Assembly: GCF_000980875.1 (NCBI RefSeq)
Contig: NZ_LAYO01000110.1
Coordinates: 1 to 64,000 of the forward strand
Reading direction: 5' to 3'
Length of the DNA stretch: 64,000 nucleotides
Source: Leucobacter sp. Ag1
GTDB taxonomy: Bacteria > Actinomycetota > Actinomycetes > Actinomycetales > Microbacteriaceae
Of the stretch, positions 31,194 to 41,769 are shown piece after piece. Position 1 is the stretch's first letter; every line of letters begins with the position of its first letter. The notes under the pieces are model-generated. The model did no database searches. It was not told where the DNA came from and worked only from the letters and a program-made list of their open reading frames with translations. The translations under genes and the position numbers were made by a program.

Positions 31194-31235
31194 TGCAAAC
31201 TTGCACTCTCAGGCGAATGGTGCATAATTGCACTC
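31194..31235 (+). promoter_or_regulatory. Tandem TetR operators overlapping a leaderless promoter
   Basis: Two copies of TGCA-N4-TGCACTC, at 31194-31208 (TGCAAACTTGCACTC) and 31221-31235 (TGCATAATTGCACTC), 27 bp apart. Each has the palindromic core TGCA-N4-TGCA. They cover a good promoter: -35 TTGCAC at 31201-31206 and -10 CATAAT at 31223-31228 with a 16-bp spacer, predicting a start at or next to GTG 31237. The regulator encoded downstream is the natural candidate to bind here and repress its own transcription and that of the exporter. Confidence 0.75.
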
Positions 31236-31236
31236 C

Positions 31237-33808
<2,572 letters not shown>

Positions 33809-33828
33809 TCGCGCTATTTCCGCTCGCT

Positions 33829-33866
33829 GAGGGGGCGAAGCGACCGAGGGGTCGTTTCGCCCCCTC
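33829..33866 (+). terminator. Terminator after the MFS exporter
   Basis: A 17-bp stem, 33829-33845 paired with 33850-33866 (GAGGGGGCGAA... / ...TTTCGCCCCCTC) with a single G-T pair and a 4-nt loop, 20 bp after the exporter stop. There is no U-tract, so it could also be a processing or stability hairpin. Confidence 0.75.
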
Positions 33867-33898
33867 GGCGTCCGTGGGCGCTCTGGCAGACTGTCGGC

Positions 33899-35038
33899 AT
33901 GGACTCCGTCTCCCACCTCGTCATCGGCGCGGGCATCGCCGGGGCTTCGACCGCCTGGCACCTCGCACGCCGAGGGCACGAGGTTCTGATGCTCGAACGG
34001 GATCGCCCGGCCTCCGCTCGGGGGAGTTCGCACGGCTCGGCGCGCATCTTCCGCTACCCCTACGCGAACCCGCTCTACACCGGTCTCGTGCAGCGCGCCG
34101 CACCGCTCTGGGAGGAGCTCTCGGCGGTCTGCGGCGAACCGCTCATCACTCGCACCGGCGGGCTCGACCACGGAGACCTCGTGCCGGCCGCCGCGCTCGC
34201 GCGCGTGCTCGAGCAGCGGGGGATCCCGCACGAGGTGCTCGAAGCCGAAGCCGCCCGGGAGCGCTGGCCGCAGTTCCGCTTCGACACCCGGGTGCTGCAT
34301 CAGCCGGACGCCGGTGTGCTGGACGCGGAAGGCACCGTGCGGGCTATGGTCCGTGCGGCGCAGAGCCATGGGGCGGAGCTCCGCACCGACTGGACCGTCG
34401 ACGCGGTCGAGCGCGTCGGCGACGGGTATCTGGTGCACGACGGGGCGGGGGAGCCGGTGCACGCCGCCCGGATCGTGATCGCCGCCGGCGGGTGGCTGCC
34501 CGAGCTGCTGCCGAAGCTGCCGCTGAGCGATGCGTTCCGCGCAGCCCTGCCGGCGTTCGAGGTCACGCAGGAGGAGGCCTTCCACTTCCCATACGCGAGC
34601 GCGTTCGCCGGCGCGAACTGGCCGACGGTGATCCGGCAGGATCGATCCTCGCGCAGCTACGCGCTGCCGGGCGGACGAGACGCCGGCTTCCGCGGGCTCA
34701 AGATCGCCGAATACCACGCGGGCCGGCCGCTGGCGTCGGCGGCCGAGCAGGACGGTCGGATCTCCGAGGCCTCCCGCCGCGCCATGATCGAACGGATCGT
34801 GTCTGGCTACCCCGGCCTCGATCCCGAGCCCTACGCCGAGACGACTTGCCTCTTCACCATGACGCCGAGCGAGGACTTCGTGATCGACGGTGACGACGGC
34901 ATCACGATCCTCTCGGCGTGCTCGGGGCACGGCGCGAAGTTCGCGCCGCTGCTGGGTGCGCTCGTCGCCGACGAACTCGACGGCGGGCCGCGCGTACCCG
35001 ATGAGTTCCGCCTCGGGGGACGGGGCGTCCGCCGCTAG
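33899..35038 (+). CDS. FAD-dependent amine oxidase, sarcosine/N-methyltryptophan oxidase family
   Basis: A 379-residue flavoprotein. The N-terminal dinucleotide motif is VIGAGIAGASTAWHLARRGHEVLMLE, followed by SSHGSARIFRYPY which is characteristic of monomeric sarcosine oxidase (MSOX). TTCLFTMTPSEDFVID supplies the Cys that in MSOX is covalently linked to FAD. It oxidises a secondary or tertiary amine with release of hydrogen peroxide; the substrate (sarcosine, N-methyltryptophan or other) is not determined. CAGACT ends 6 nt before ATG 33899 (leaderless). Its stop overlaps the convergent hydrolase stop in the shared CTAG. Confidence 0.9.
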   Translation: MDSVSHLVIGAGIAGASTAWHLARRGHEVLMLERDRPASARGSSHGSARIFRYPYANPLYTGLVQRAAPLWEELSAVCGEPLITRTGGLDHGDLVPAAALARVLEQRGIPHEVLEAEAARERWPQFRFDTRVLHQPDAGVLDAEGTVRAMVRAAQSHGAELRTDWTVDAVERVGDGYLVHDGAGEPVHAARIVIAAGGWLPELLPKLPLSDAFRAALPAFEVTQEEAFHFPYASAFAGANWPTVIRQDRSSRSYALPGGRDAGFRGLKIAEYHAGRPLASAAEQDGRISEASRRAMIERIVSGYPGLDPEPYAETTCLFTMTPSEDFVIDGDDGITILSACSGHGAKFAPLLGALVADELDGGPRVPDEFRLGGRGVRR

Positions 35039-35775
35039 CGATCCGCGTCGAGCACGCCGAGCGTCGCGGCCGCGACCCGCTCGGGGAACCGGTACGGGAT
35101 GTGGTGCTTGGCGCCGGCCACCACCTCGACCGCGGCGCCCGGAATGAGCTCCGGCAGGCGGTCGGCGGACTCCCGGACGATCCGGCGCTCGAGGGATCCG
35201 GCGAGCGCGACCGCGGGTCCGTGGTACCGATCGATGGTGACGGGCGCGCGGAAGCGCTGATTCTCATCGACGCTGCGGCGCACGGAGTCGACGCGCATGG
35301 ATCGCAGGTCCGAGAGGTACTCCGAGCGCAGCGGGACGGGCACCCCGGCCTGCGTCGCCTGACGGCTCGCCAGCGCCGGCACCCGGCCGAGGGCGGCCGC
35401 AGCGCCCGCGCCGACACCGGTGGCCCAGGGGAACGGCGTCGGACGCGTCTCGCCGCTGATCCAGACGAGTCCGCGCACGAGATCAGGAGCGAGCGATGCG
35501 AGGCGCAGCGCGAGCTGCGATCCGAGCGAGAAGCCCACCACCACGGCGGGACCCCGATCGCGGATCAGCTCGGTGAGCTCGGCGACCGTCGCGTCAGCGC
35601 CCGGGTACGTCGATTCCGCCGAGCGGCCGAACCCCGGTAGATCCACCGCGATCGTCTGCAGGCCGTCGCGCGCGTCGCGCACCTCGGAGGCCGCCTGCCG
35701 CCAGATCCACCCGGCGACGCCCGCACCGTGCAGGAACAGCACCGGAGTGCCCTCGCCGTGGACCTCGGCGTGCAC
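35035..35775 (-). CDS. Alpha/beta hydrolase
   Basis: A 246-residue alpha/beta-hydrolase with oxyanion motif FLHGAG, nucleophile elbow GFSLGS (Ser at about 86) and a C-terminal His in AKHHIPYRFPE; the acid residue is not certain. It begins at GTG 35775, two bases after the stop of the amidotransferase gene; TTG 35781, which would overlap that stop, is an alternative. No substrate prediction is possible. The two genes form a small minus-strand unit. Confidence 0.82.
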   Translation of the reverse strand: MHAEVHGEGTPVLFLHGAGVAGWIWRQAASEVRDARDGLQTIAVDLPGFGRSAESTYPGADATVAELTELIRDRGPAVVVGFSLGSQLALRLASLAPDLVRGLVWISGETRPTPFPWATGVGAGAAAALGRVPALASRQATQAGVPVPLRSEYLSDLRSMRVDSVRRSVDENQRFRAPVTIDRYHGPAVALAGSLERRIVRESADRLPELIPGAAVEVVAGAKHHIPYRFPERVAAATLGVLDADR

Positions 35776-35777
35776 GA

Positions 35778-36635
35778 TCAACGATTCGAGACGAGTCGCG
35801 GTGCGTCGGCCGCGGCGATGCCGGGCGCGGGGAAGTCGACGACCGTCGCCTCGGCGAGGTCCGCCGAGCCCGCATCGTCGGTCGGCTCGACGAAATCGGG
35901 GAGCGCCCGGGCGTACTCCTCGACGAAGCGGCCGAGCACGAGCTGCGACGCGCGGACGTCGGCGTTCTCGACGCGCTCGACGACCGCGTCGAGCTCGACC
36001 GGGTCGAAGTAGCCGTGGTCGGCGTAGATGCGGATGCGCGACGCGAAGGTCGCTGCGTCGAGCTCGGGGTGGAACTGGGTCGCGTAGACGTTGCGTCCGA
36101 CGCGGAACGCCTGCACGGGGCACCCGGGGGAGCTCGCCAGCACCGCGATGTGCTCGGGCAGGCGGCTGATCCCTTCTTTGTGGCCGACGAACGCGTCGAA
36201 CTCGTTCGGGAGCTCCCGCATGAGCGGATCGGTGCGGCCGGCCTCCGTGAGCGAGACGCGCACCGCTTCGACGGGTTCGCCGTAGGCTCGGTCCACGATC
36301 GCGCCCTGGTGCGCTCCGATGGTGCCGACGCCGTAGCAGATGCCGAGGAACGGCACATCGCGGCGGATCACCTCGTCGAGCAGCGCGGAGAGCTCCCGCT
36401 CGACCCGCAGTTCGGTCTCCGACTTGGACTCGACGGGCTCGCTCACCGTGAACGGACTGCCCGCGAGGATGATGCCCGAGTAGTGGTCGAGATCGATCGG
36501 CCCGAGGGGTTCGCGCTCCACCCGACGCCACTCCAGATCCTCGGGCAGCAGCCCGGTCAGGTGGCAGTACGAGGCGTGCTCCTGCGCGGCGAGCTCGTCT
36601 TCGCCTCGGGTGCTGATCAGCAGGAACGGTTTCAT
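35778..36635 (-). CDS. Class I glutamine amidotransferase-like protein
   Basis: A 285-residue protein with the class I GATase fold: Cys nucleophile in FLGICYGVGTIG (about residue 99) and the His/Glu pair in YATQFHPELD (about 190). It resembles the GMP-synthase-like stand-alone amidotransferases, followed here by a C-terminal extension of about 80 residues. The synthase partner is not apparent; such proteins often act on gamma-glutamyl compounds. ATG 36635 has TACCGT ending 7 nt upstream. Confidence 0.85.
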   Translation of the reverse strand: MKPFLLISTRGEDELAAQEHASYCHLTGLLPEDLEWRRVEREPLGPIDLDHYSGIILAGSPFTVSEPVESKSETELRVERELSALLDEVIRRDVPFLGICYGVGTIGAHQGAIVDRAYGEPVEAVRVSLTEAGRTDPLMRELPNEFDAFVGHKEGISRLPEHIAVLASSPGCPVQAFRVGRNVYATQFHPELDAATFASRIRIYADHGYFDPVELDAVVERVENADVRASQLVLGRFVEEYARALPDFVEPTDDAGSADLAEATVVDFPAPGIAAADAPRLVSNR

Positions 36636-36762
36636 ACCCTCAACGGTACTCCGCCCGGATGGGAATGCGCGCCAGCGCGTTATGCGGCGTCACGCGACCG
36701 CGCCCTTCCACGCCCCGTTCCGGCCCTTGCGGCTGCGTCTCCGGACCGGGTAGAACAGGGAC

Positions 36763-37218
36763 ATGGCTCTGCACTGGAAGCTCGTCATCGACTGCCGTGA
36801 TCCGCACACCCTGGCCGAGTTCTGGGCCGGAGCGCTGGAGTACGCGGTCGAGGATCCCGGTGCGCTCGTCGCGCACCTGCTCGCGGCGGGGCAACTGCCG
36901 GAAGCGGCCACCACCGAGCACGGAGGCTCCCGGCGCTTCGCGACCCTCGCGGCGATCCGGCACCCCGACGACGCGTTCGATCCGTTCAGCGGCACCGGGC
37001 AGGGTCGCCGGATCCTGTTCCAGCGGGTGCCCGAGGAGAAGCAGGGTAAGAACCGCCTGCACCTCGACGTGCACGCGGGGGAGCCGGGACTCGACGTGCT
37101 GCTGGCCCGCCTGGAGGCGCTCGGCGTCGTACGCGTCACCGAGGTCGACCAGGGACCCGCCGGCCACTGGTGGGTCATGCGCGACCCCGAGGGCAACGAG
37201 TTCTGCGCAGCCGGCTGA
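36763..37218 (+). CDS. VOC-superfamily (glyoxalase-like) protein
   Basis: A 151-residue protein of two beta-alpha-beta-beta-beta units: LHWKLVIDCRDPHTLAEFWAGALEY opens the first, and LHLDVHAG ... VMRDPEGNEFCAAG closes the second. The Glyoxalase_6-like pattern with WWVMRDPEGNEFC is common in actinobacteria; many members have no known function. ATG 36763 is preceded by TAGAAC with 6 nt spacing. Confidence 0.85.
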   Translation: MALHWKLVIDCRDPHTLAEFWAGALEYAVEDPGALVAHLLAAGQLPEAATTEHGGSRRFATLAAIRHPDDAFDPFSGTGQGRRILFQRVPEEKQGKNRLHLDVHAGEPGLDVLLARLEALGVVRVTEVDQGPAGHWWVMRDPEGNEFCAAG

Positions 37219-37364
37219 GCCCTCGCGGCCGGGCGCCGGGGCCGGGCAACCGCTGAGAGGTCGTTGCGCGAGCTGAAATCGTATGGCAGGATCGCCAGTG
37301 ACGGATCCGATCCGCACCGAATCGACGTTGGGGAAGACGTTTCGAGTCGGAGGAGGAGATCGCG

Positions 37365-37883
37365 ATGTCGTCTGAAACCACGTCGGCAACCGCCACGGGG
37401 GTGCTTTTCGTGCACTCCTGCCCGAAGGCGCTGGCTCCGCATGTCGAGTGGGCGCTCGCCCGCGAGATCGGGCGGACGGTCAAACTCGAGTGGACCCCGC
37501 AGCCGCTCATGCCCGGCTTCGTGCGCGCCACGGCGAACTGGCGCGGGCCGGTGGGAACGGCGCCCGCGGTGGCGTCCTCGCTGTTCGGCTGGCAGCAGCT
37601 GCGCTTCGAGATCACCGAGAACGCCAGCCGCATCGGCGACGGAGGCCGCTGGATGCACACCCCGTCGCTCGGGATCTTCCACATGCAGACCGACCGCGCC
37701 GGCAACGGGGTGCTCACCGAGCACGCGATCCACGCCGCCATCATCGGTGCCGCCGGTGATTCCGATGTCCTCGCGCGCGAGCTGCGGCTCGCGCTGGGGC
37801 AGTCCTGGGACGAGGAACTCGAGCCGTTCCGCGGTGCGGAACCGGGCGACGCGATCGTGGTGCCGCTGCACCGGGTCGGATAG
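37365..37883 (+). CDS. DUF3145 protein
   Basis: A 172-residue protein strongly matching the actinobacterial DUF3145 family: GVLFVHSCPKALAPHVEWALA, WTPQPLMPGFVRATANWRGP and the central RFEITENAS block. It is typically found near fatty-acid-synthesis genes, as here (convergent with fabF). Function unknown. The start at ATG 37365 has a purine-rich GAGGAG about 7 nt upstream, and there is a 146-bp leader region without other features. Confidence 0.9.
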   Translation: MSSETTSATATGVLFVHSCPKALAPHVEWALAREIGRTVKLEWTPQPLMPGFVRATANWRGPVGTAPAVASSLFGWQQLRFEITENASRIGDGGRWMHTPSLGIFHMQTDRAGNGVLTEHAIHAAIIGAAGDSDVLARELRLALGQSWDEELEPFRGAEPGDAIVVPLHRVG

Positions 37884-37985
37884 AGCTGGGCGGCGGCCGG
37901 GGCGCACTGCGCGCCGGAACCGCCGCCCGACAAACTGTGCCGACGGAGCCATCGGAGTACCGGGGTCGGTCGGCACGCCAACGAG

Positions 37986-38018
37986 AGAGGCCCGGATCCT
38001 GAAGGGATCCGGGCCTCT
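37986..38018. terminator. Bidirectional terminator between DUF3145 gene and fabF
   Basis: A perfect 14-bp stem (AGAGGCCCGGATCC paired with GGATCCGGGCCTCT) with a 5-nt loop between the two convergent genes. It lies 102 bp after the DUF3145 gene and 34 bp after the fabF stop, and can serve both strands; U-tracts are weak. Confidence 0.8.
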
Positions 38019-38052
38019 GCTGCGTACTGGCGCTGCGGCTTCGCCGTCTCGA

Positions 38053-39294
38053 CTAGGCGTCGTACGAGCGGATCGCCACGACCGCGTTGTGCCCGCCGAA
38101 CCCGAAGGAGTTCGAGATGGCGAGCTGGGGGCCGTCGCCGAGCGGCTGCGGCTGCACCGAGACGTTGACCGGGATCTCGGGATCCTGATCGACCAGGTTG
38201 ATGGTCGGGGGAGCGACGCGATTCTGCACCGCGAACACCGAGAACATCGCCTCGAGCGCGCCGGTGCCGCCGAGCAGGTGACCCGTCGCGGCCTTGGTGC
38301 CCGACACCGGGATGGTGTCCGCACGCTCGCCGAAGACGGCCTGCAGGGCACGGTACTCGTTGATGTCGCCGACCGGGGTCGAGGTGGCGTGCGCGTTGAT
38401 GTGCGTCACGTCCTCGGGGGTCGCGCCGGCCTGCTCGAGCGCCATGCGCATCGCGCGGATCGCGCCCTTGCCCTCGGGATCGTTGGCGGTGATGTGGTAC
38501 GAGTCGGCGGTCACGCCGCCGCCCGCGATCTCGGCGTAGATCTTCGCGCCGCGGGCGAGCGCGTGCTCCTCCGTCTCGAGCACGAGCGCCGCGGCGCCCT
38601 CGCCCATGACGAAGCCGTCGCGGTCGGTGTTGTAGGGGCGCGATGCGCTCGCCGGATCGTCGTTGCGCTTCGAGAGCGCCTGCATCGAGGCGAACGAGGC
38701 GACGGTGACCGGGTGGATCGCGGCTTCGGACCCGCCCGCGATCACGACGTCCGCGAGACCCGCCTGGAGGTGCTCGTAGGCGTTCACGATCGACTCGGTG
38801 CTGGACGCGCAGGCCGAGGCGACGGTGCGCGCGTAGGCGCGGGCCTCGAAGTGCATCGACACCGCCGCGGAGGGAGCGTTGGGCATGAGCATCGGCACGG
38901 TGAGCGGCATGACCCGTCGCGGGCCCTTCTCGCGCAGCGTGTCCCAGGCGTCGAGCAGCGACCAGACGCCGCCGATGCCGGTCGCCCAATCGACGCCGAG
39001 GCGCTCGGAGGGGACCTCGGGGCTGCCGGCGTCGGCGAACGCCTCCATGGCCGCGACGAGCGCGAACTGGCTCGAGGGGTCGAGACGCTTGGCGACCGGA
39101 CGGTCGAGCACCTCGGAGGGGGAGACGCGCGCCTGACCCGCGAAGGTGACGGGCAGCTCGTACTTCGCGACCCACTCATGCTCGAGCGTGCGAATGCCGG
39201 ACTCGCCGGCGAGGAGCGCTTCCCAGCTCTCGGAGGCCGTGCCGCCGAGGGGTGAGGAGGCGCCGATGCCGGTGACGACGATCTTCTTACTCAT
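38053..39294 (-). CDS. fabF: Beta-ketoacyl-ACP synthase II
   Basis: A 413-residue condensing enzyme of normal FabF length. The active-site Cys162 is in TVASACASSTESIV; the two His of the Cys-His-His triad appear in INAHATSTPVGD and KAATGHLLGGTG. It elongates acyl-ACP with malonyl-ACP. It is the last gene of the fab cluster, 149 bp after acpP, with two hairpins in between that may set its expression relative to acpP. Confidence 0.97.
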   Translation of the reverse strand: MSKKIVVTGIGASSPLGGTASESWEALLAGESGIRTLEHEWVAKYELPVTFAGQARVSPSEVLDRPVAKRLDPSSQFALVAAMEAFADAGSPEVPSERLGVDWATGIGGVWSLLDAWDTLREKGPRRVMPLTVPMLMPNAPSAAVSMHFEARAYARTVASACASSTESIVNAYEHLQAGLADVVIAGGSEAAIHPVTVASFASMQALSKRNDDPASASRPYNTDRDGFVMGEGAAALVLETEEHALARGAKIYAEIAGGGVTADSYHITANDPEGKGAIRAMRMALEQAGATPEDVTHINAHATSTPVGDINEYRALQAVFGERADTIPVSGTKAATGHLLGGTGALEAMFSVFAVQNRVAPPTINLVDQDPEIPVNVSVQPQPLGDGPQLAISNSFGFGGHNAVVAIRSYDA

Positions 39295-39370
39295 GTTGGG
39301 TGCTCCGCGAGTCCAATCGTGGCTGGCCGGGCTGATCCGCCCGGCGGGTGAAAACTGTGGGGAAGGCCTC

Positions 39371-39439
39371 GCGGGAGGGCACCCGAAGGGGTGCCCGCCC
39401 GCGGCGGCTCCGTTGCGGTCCCCGTCGTGCGGGGACCGC
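39371..39439 (-). terminator. Double hairpin between acpP and fabF
   Basis: Two stem-loops read on the minus strand directly after acpP. The first (39415-39424 with 39430-39439, GCGGTCCCCG / CGGGGACCGC) starts 4 nt after the acpP stop. The second (39371-39384 with 39389-39402, one mismatch, GGGCACCC/GGGTGCCC core) follows. They resemble partial terminators or 3' stabilising structures that would let acpP mRNA exceed fabF mRNA. Confidence 0.65.
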
Positions 39440-39443
39440 CGTC

Positions 39444-39692
39444 TCAGGCCTGAGCCTTGACGATGAAGTCGACGGCGTCGCCGACGGTCTTGAGGTTCTT
39501 GACTTCCTCGTCGGGGATCTTGACGTCGAACTTCTCCTCGGCGTTGACCACGATGGTCATCATCGAGATCGAGTCGATGTCGAGGTCGTCGGTGAACGAC
39601 TTGTCGAGCGCGACGACGTCGGCCGCGATCCCGGTCTCGTCGTTGATGAGCTCGGCGAGACCTGCGAGGACCTCTTCGTTGCTGAATGCCAT
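39444..39692 (-). CDS. acpP: Acyl carrier protein
   Basis: An 82-residue acidic helical protein. The phosphopantetheine attachment Ser41 is in DLDIDSISMM (family motif DSL, here DSI). It carries the growing acyl chain as a thioester. ATG 39692 has AAGGAGA about 9 nt upstream. It sits between fabH and fabF in the usual actinobacterial fabD-fabH-acpP-fabF order. Confidence 0.97.
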   Translation of the reverse strand: MAFSNEEVLAGLAELINDETGIAADVVALDKSFTDDLDIDSISMMTIVVNAEEKFDVKIPDEEVKNLKTVGDAVDFIVKAQA

Positions 39693-39750
39693 GTGCGGAT
39701 TCTCCTTGTATCGGTGGGTATGGACGGTCGGTAAAGCGTGTGGGTCGAGA

Positions 39751-40755
39751 CTAGGGCAGCTCGACGACCTGCGCACCGTAGACGAGGCCTGCGCCGAAGC
39801 CGATCTGCAGGGCGAGACCGCCCGACAGCTCCGGACGCTCCTCGAGCAGGGCGTGCATGGCGAGGGGGATCGAGGCGGCGGACGTGTTGCCCTGCAGCTC
39901 GATGTCGCGGGCGATCGCGACGGACTCCGGCAGCTTCAGCTGCTTCGCGAACTCGTCGACGATGCGCATGTTGGCCTGGTGCGGAATGAACGCGGCGAGG
40001 TCGCCGGGCTCGATGCCCGAGGCCTCGAGGGTCTGCCGTGCGACCTTCGCCATCTCCCAGACGGCCCAGCGGAACACGGTCTGGCCGTCCTGGCGCAGGG
40101 TCGGCCAGGGGACCTCGGTCGGGTTCGCGCGGTACTCCTCGAAGGTGGAGGTGACGCGGATCGTGTCCCACTTCTCGCCGTCGGAGCCCCAGTTGGTCGG
40201 GCCGATGCCGGGGTGGTCGCTCGCGCCGATGACCACGGCGCCGGCGCCGTCGGCGAGCAGGAACGAGATCGAGCGGTCGGTGGGATCGATGATGTCGGAC
40301 AGCTTCTCGGCACCGATCACGAGCACGTTCCTGCAGATGCCGGCGCGCACGAGCGCGTCGCCCTGGCCCACGCCGTAGGTGTAGCCGGCGCACGCGGCCG
40401 AGATGTCGAACGCGGCCGCGGGGGTGAGGCCCAGGCGGTGCGCCGCGAGGGACGCCATCGAGGGGGTCACCGCGACGTTCGAGATGGTCGAGATGATCAC
40501 GCCGTCGATCTCGGACCGGTCGAGGCCCGAGCGGAGGATCGCCTCTTCGCCGGCCTGCACCGCGAGGTCGACCGCGCCGATCTCGGCGCTGGCGCGGCGG
40601 CGCTGCACGATGCCGGTGCGCTGGCGGATCCACTCGTCGGAGGAATCGATCGGGCCGACGATGTCGTCGTTCGGCACGTCGAGGTCGCCGCGGGCGGCGC
40701 CGACCGAGAGGATGCGGGTGTGAGCGGGTCCGGTGGGCTGGACGAGCTGTGCCAT
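39751..40755 (-). CDS. fabH: Beta-ketoacyl-ACP synthase III
   Basis: A 334-residue KAS III. Cys122 lies in DISAACAGYTYG; the catalytic His in AFIPHQANMRI and Asn in LQGNTSAASIPLA are present. It condenses the starter acyl-CoA (acetyl or branched) with malonyl-ACP, starting fatty acid synthesis. The ATG at 40755 lies 17 bp after the fabD stop. The substrate preference cannot be read off directly, although actinobacteria of this group make mainly iso/anteiso acids. Confidence 0.96.
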   Translation of the reverse strand: MAQLVQPTGPAHTRILSVGAARGDLDVPNDDIVGPIDSSDEWIRQRTGIVQRRRASAEIGAVDLAVQAGEEAILRSGLDRSEIDGVIISTISNVAVTPSMASLAAHRLGLTPAAAFDISAACAGYTYGVGQGDALVRAGICRNVLVIGAEKLSDIIDPTDRSISFLLADGAGAVVIGASDHPGIGPTNWGSDGEKWDTIRVTSTFEEYRANPTEVPWPTLRQDGQTVFRWAVWEMAKVARQTLEASGIEPGDLAAFIPHQANMRIVDEFAKQLKLPESVAIARDIELQGNTSAASIPLAMHALLEERPELSGGLALQIGFGAGLVYGAQVVELP

Positions 40756-40772
40756 CGGTGGGTCCTTCCGGA

Positions 40773-41690
40773 TCAGGCGGCGTCGGCGATCAGCGCGATC
40801 GCTTCGTCGAGGTCGGCGGGGGTCTTCACGGCCACGGTCGGCACACCCTTGAGCGCGCGCTTCGCGATGCCGGTGAGCGCCCCGGCCGGGGTGAGCTCGA
40901 TGAGGCCGGTGATGCCGGCATCCTGGAACGAGGTCATGCAGGCGTCCCAGCGGACGGGGTTCGCGATCTGCGAGACGAGCAGCTCGAGGTACCGGGCACC
41001 GCTCTCGACGCGGCTGCCGTCGGCATTGGTCCAGAGGGGGCGCACCGGATCGCTCGGGGTGATCGCCGCTGCGGCCTCGGAGAGCACGGGCACCGCCTCG
41101 GCCATGAACTCGGTGTGGAACGCGCCGGCGACCTGGAGCGGGATGACGCGTGCTGCTCGCGGAGCGTTCTCGCCGAGCGCGGCGAGCGCCTCGCGGGTGC
41201 CCGCGGCGACGATCTGGCCGCCGCCGTTGCGGTTGGCGGGGGTCAGGCCCTGCGCCTCGATCGCGGCGAGCACGTCGGCTTCGACGCCGCCGACGACCGC
41301 GGCCATGCCGGTCTCGGCGCGGGTGGCCGCGGCGGCCATCGCGCGACCGCGGGTGCCGACGAGTGCGAGGGCGTCTCCGGCGTCGAGCACGCCGGCCGCT
41401 GCCGCTGCGGCGAACTCGCCGACCGAGTGGCCGGCCACGCCGACGCCGTCGAGCGAGGTGCGCGCCTCGAGCGCGCGCCAGGCGAGCACGGAAGCGGCGA
41501 CGATGAGCGGCTGGGCGATCGCGGTGTCGCGGATCGTGTCGGCGTCGCTCTCGGTGCCGTGCGCGATCAGATCGACGCCGCTGCGCTCGGAGGCGGCGGT
41601 GAGGAACTCGCGGGCGCCGGGTGCCTCGAGCCATTCGGAGAGGAAGCCGGGGGTCTGGGAGCCCTGTCCGGGGCAGGCGATGATGATCAC
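40773..41690 (-). CDS. fabD: Malonyl-CoA:ACP transacylase
   Basis: A 305-residue transacylase with CPGQGSQTPGF at the N-terminus, active Ser89 in GHSVGEFAA, and the His in VAGAFHTEFM. It loads malonyl groups on ACP. GTG 41690 gives the standard N-terminus and has AGGA just upstream; an ATG at 41729 would start inside the palindrome described below and is rejected. It is the first fab gene after fasR. Confidence 0.95.
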   Translation of the reverse strand: MIIIACPGQGSQTPGFLSEWLEAPGAREFLTAASERSGVDLIAHGTESDADTIRDTAIAQPLIVAASVLAWRALEARTSLDGVGVAGHSVGEFAAAAAAGVLDAGDALALVGTRGRAMAAAATRAETGMAAVVGGVEADVLAAIEAQGLTPANRNGGGQIVAAGTREALAALGENAPRAARVIPLQVAGAFHTEFMAEAVPVLSEAAAAITPSDPVRPLWTNADGSRVESGARYLELLVSQIANPVRWDACMTSFQDAGITGLIELTPAGALTGIAKRALKGVPTVAVKTPADLDEAIALIADAA

Positions 41691-41713
41691 GGGTCCTAGT
41701 TTCTCAGATCGGG

Positions 41714-41730
41714 CATGCAGGGAGTGCATG
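41714..41730 (-). promoter_or_regulatory. Palindrome upstream of fabD, candidate FasR operator
   Basis: CATGCA-GGGAG-TGCATG is a perfect 6-bp inverted repeat with a 5-bp spacer, centred about 30 bp before the fabD start. Its position in the 79-bp fasR-fabD gap makes it a candidate binding site for the adjacent PucR-type regulator, but no direct evidence exists. Confidence 0.5.
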
Positions 41731-41769
41731 TATTCAACCAGTGTTTCGCGGTTCCGTTGTGGAAGTCCG

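Noticed and set aside
38053-41690. fab genes as a polyketide or special lipid cluster
   Set aside because: Gene order and lengths are the normal type II fatty acid synthase set of actinobacteria.
41690-41729. ATG 41729 as the fabD start
   Set aside because: It would add 13 residues not found in FabD and place the start inside the inverted repeat; GTG 41690 gives the standard N-terminus.
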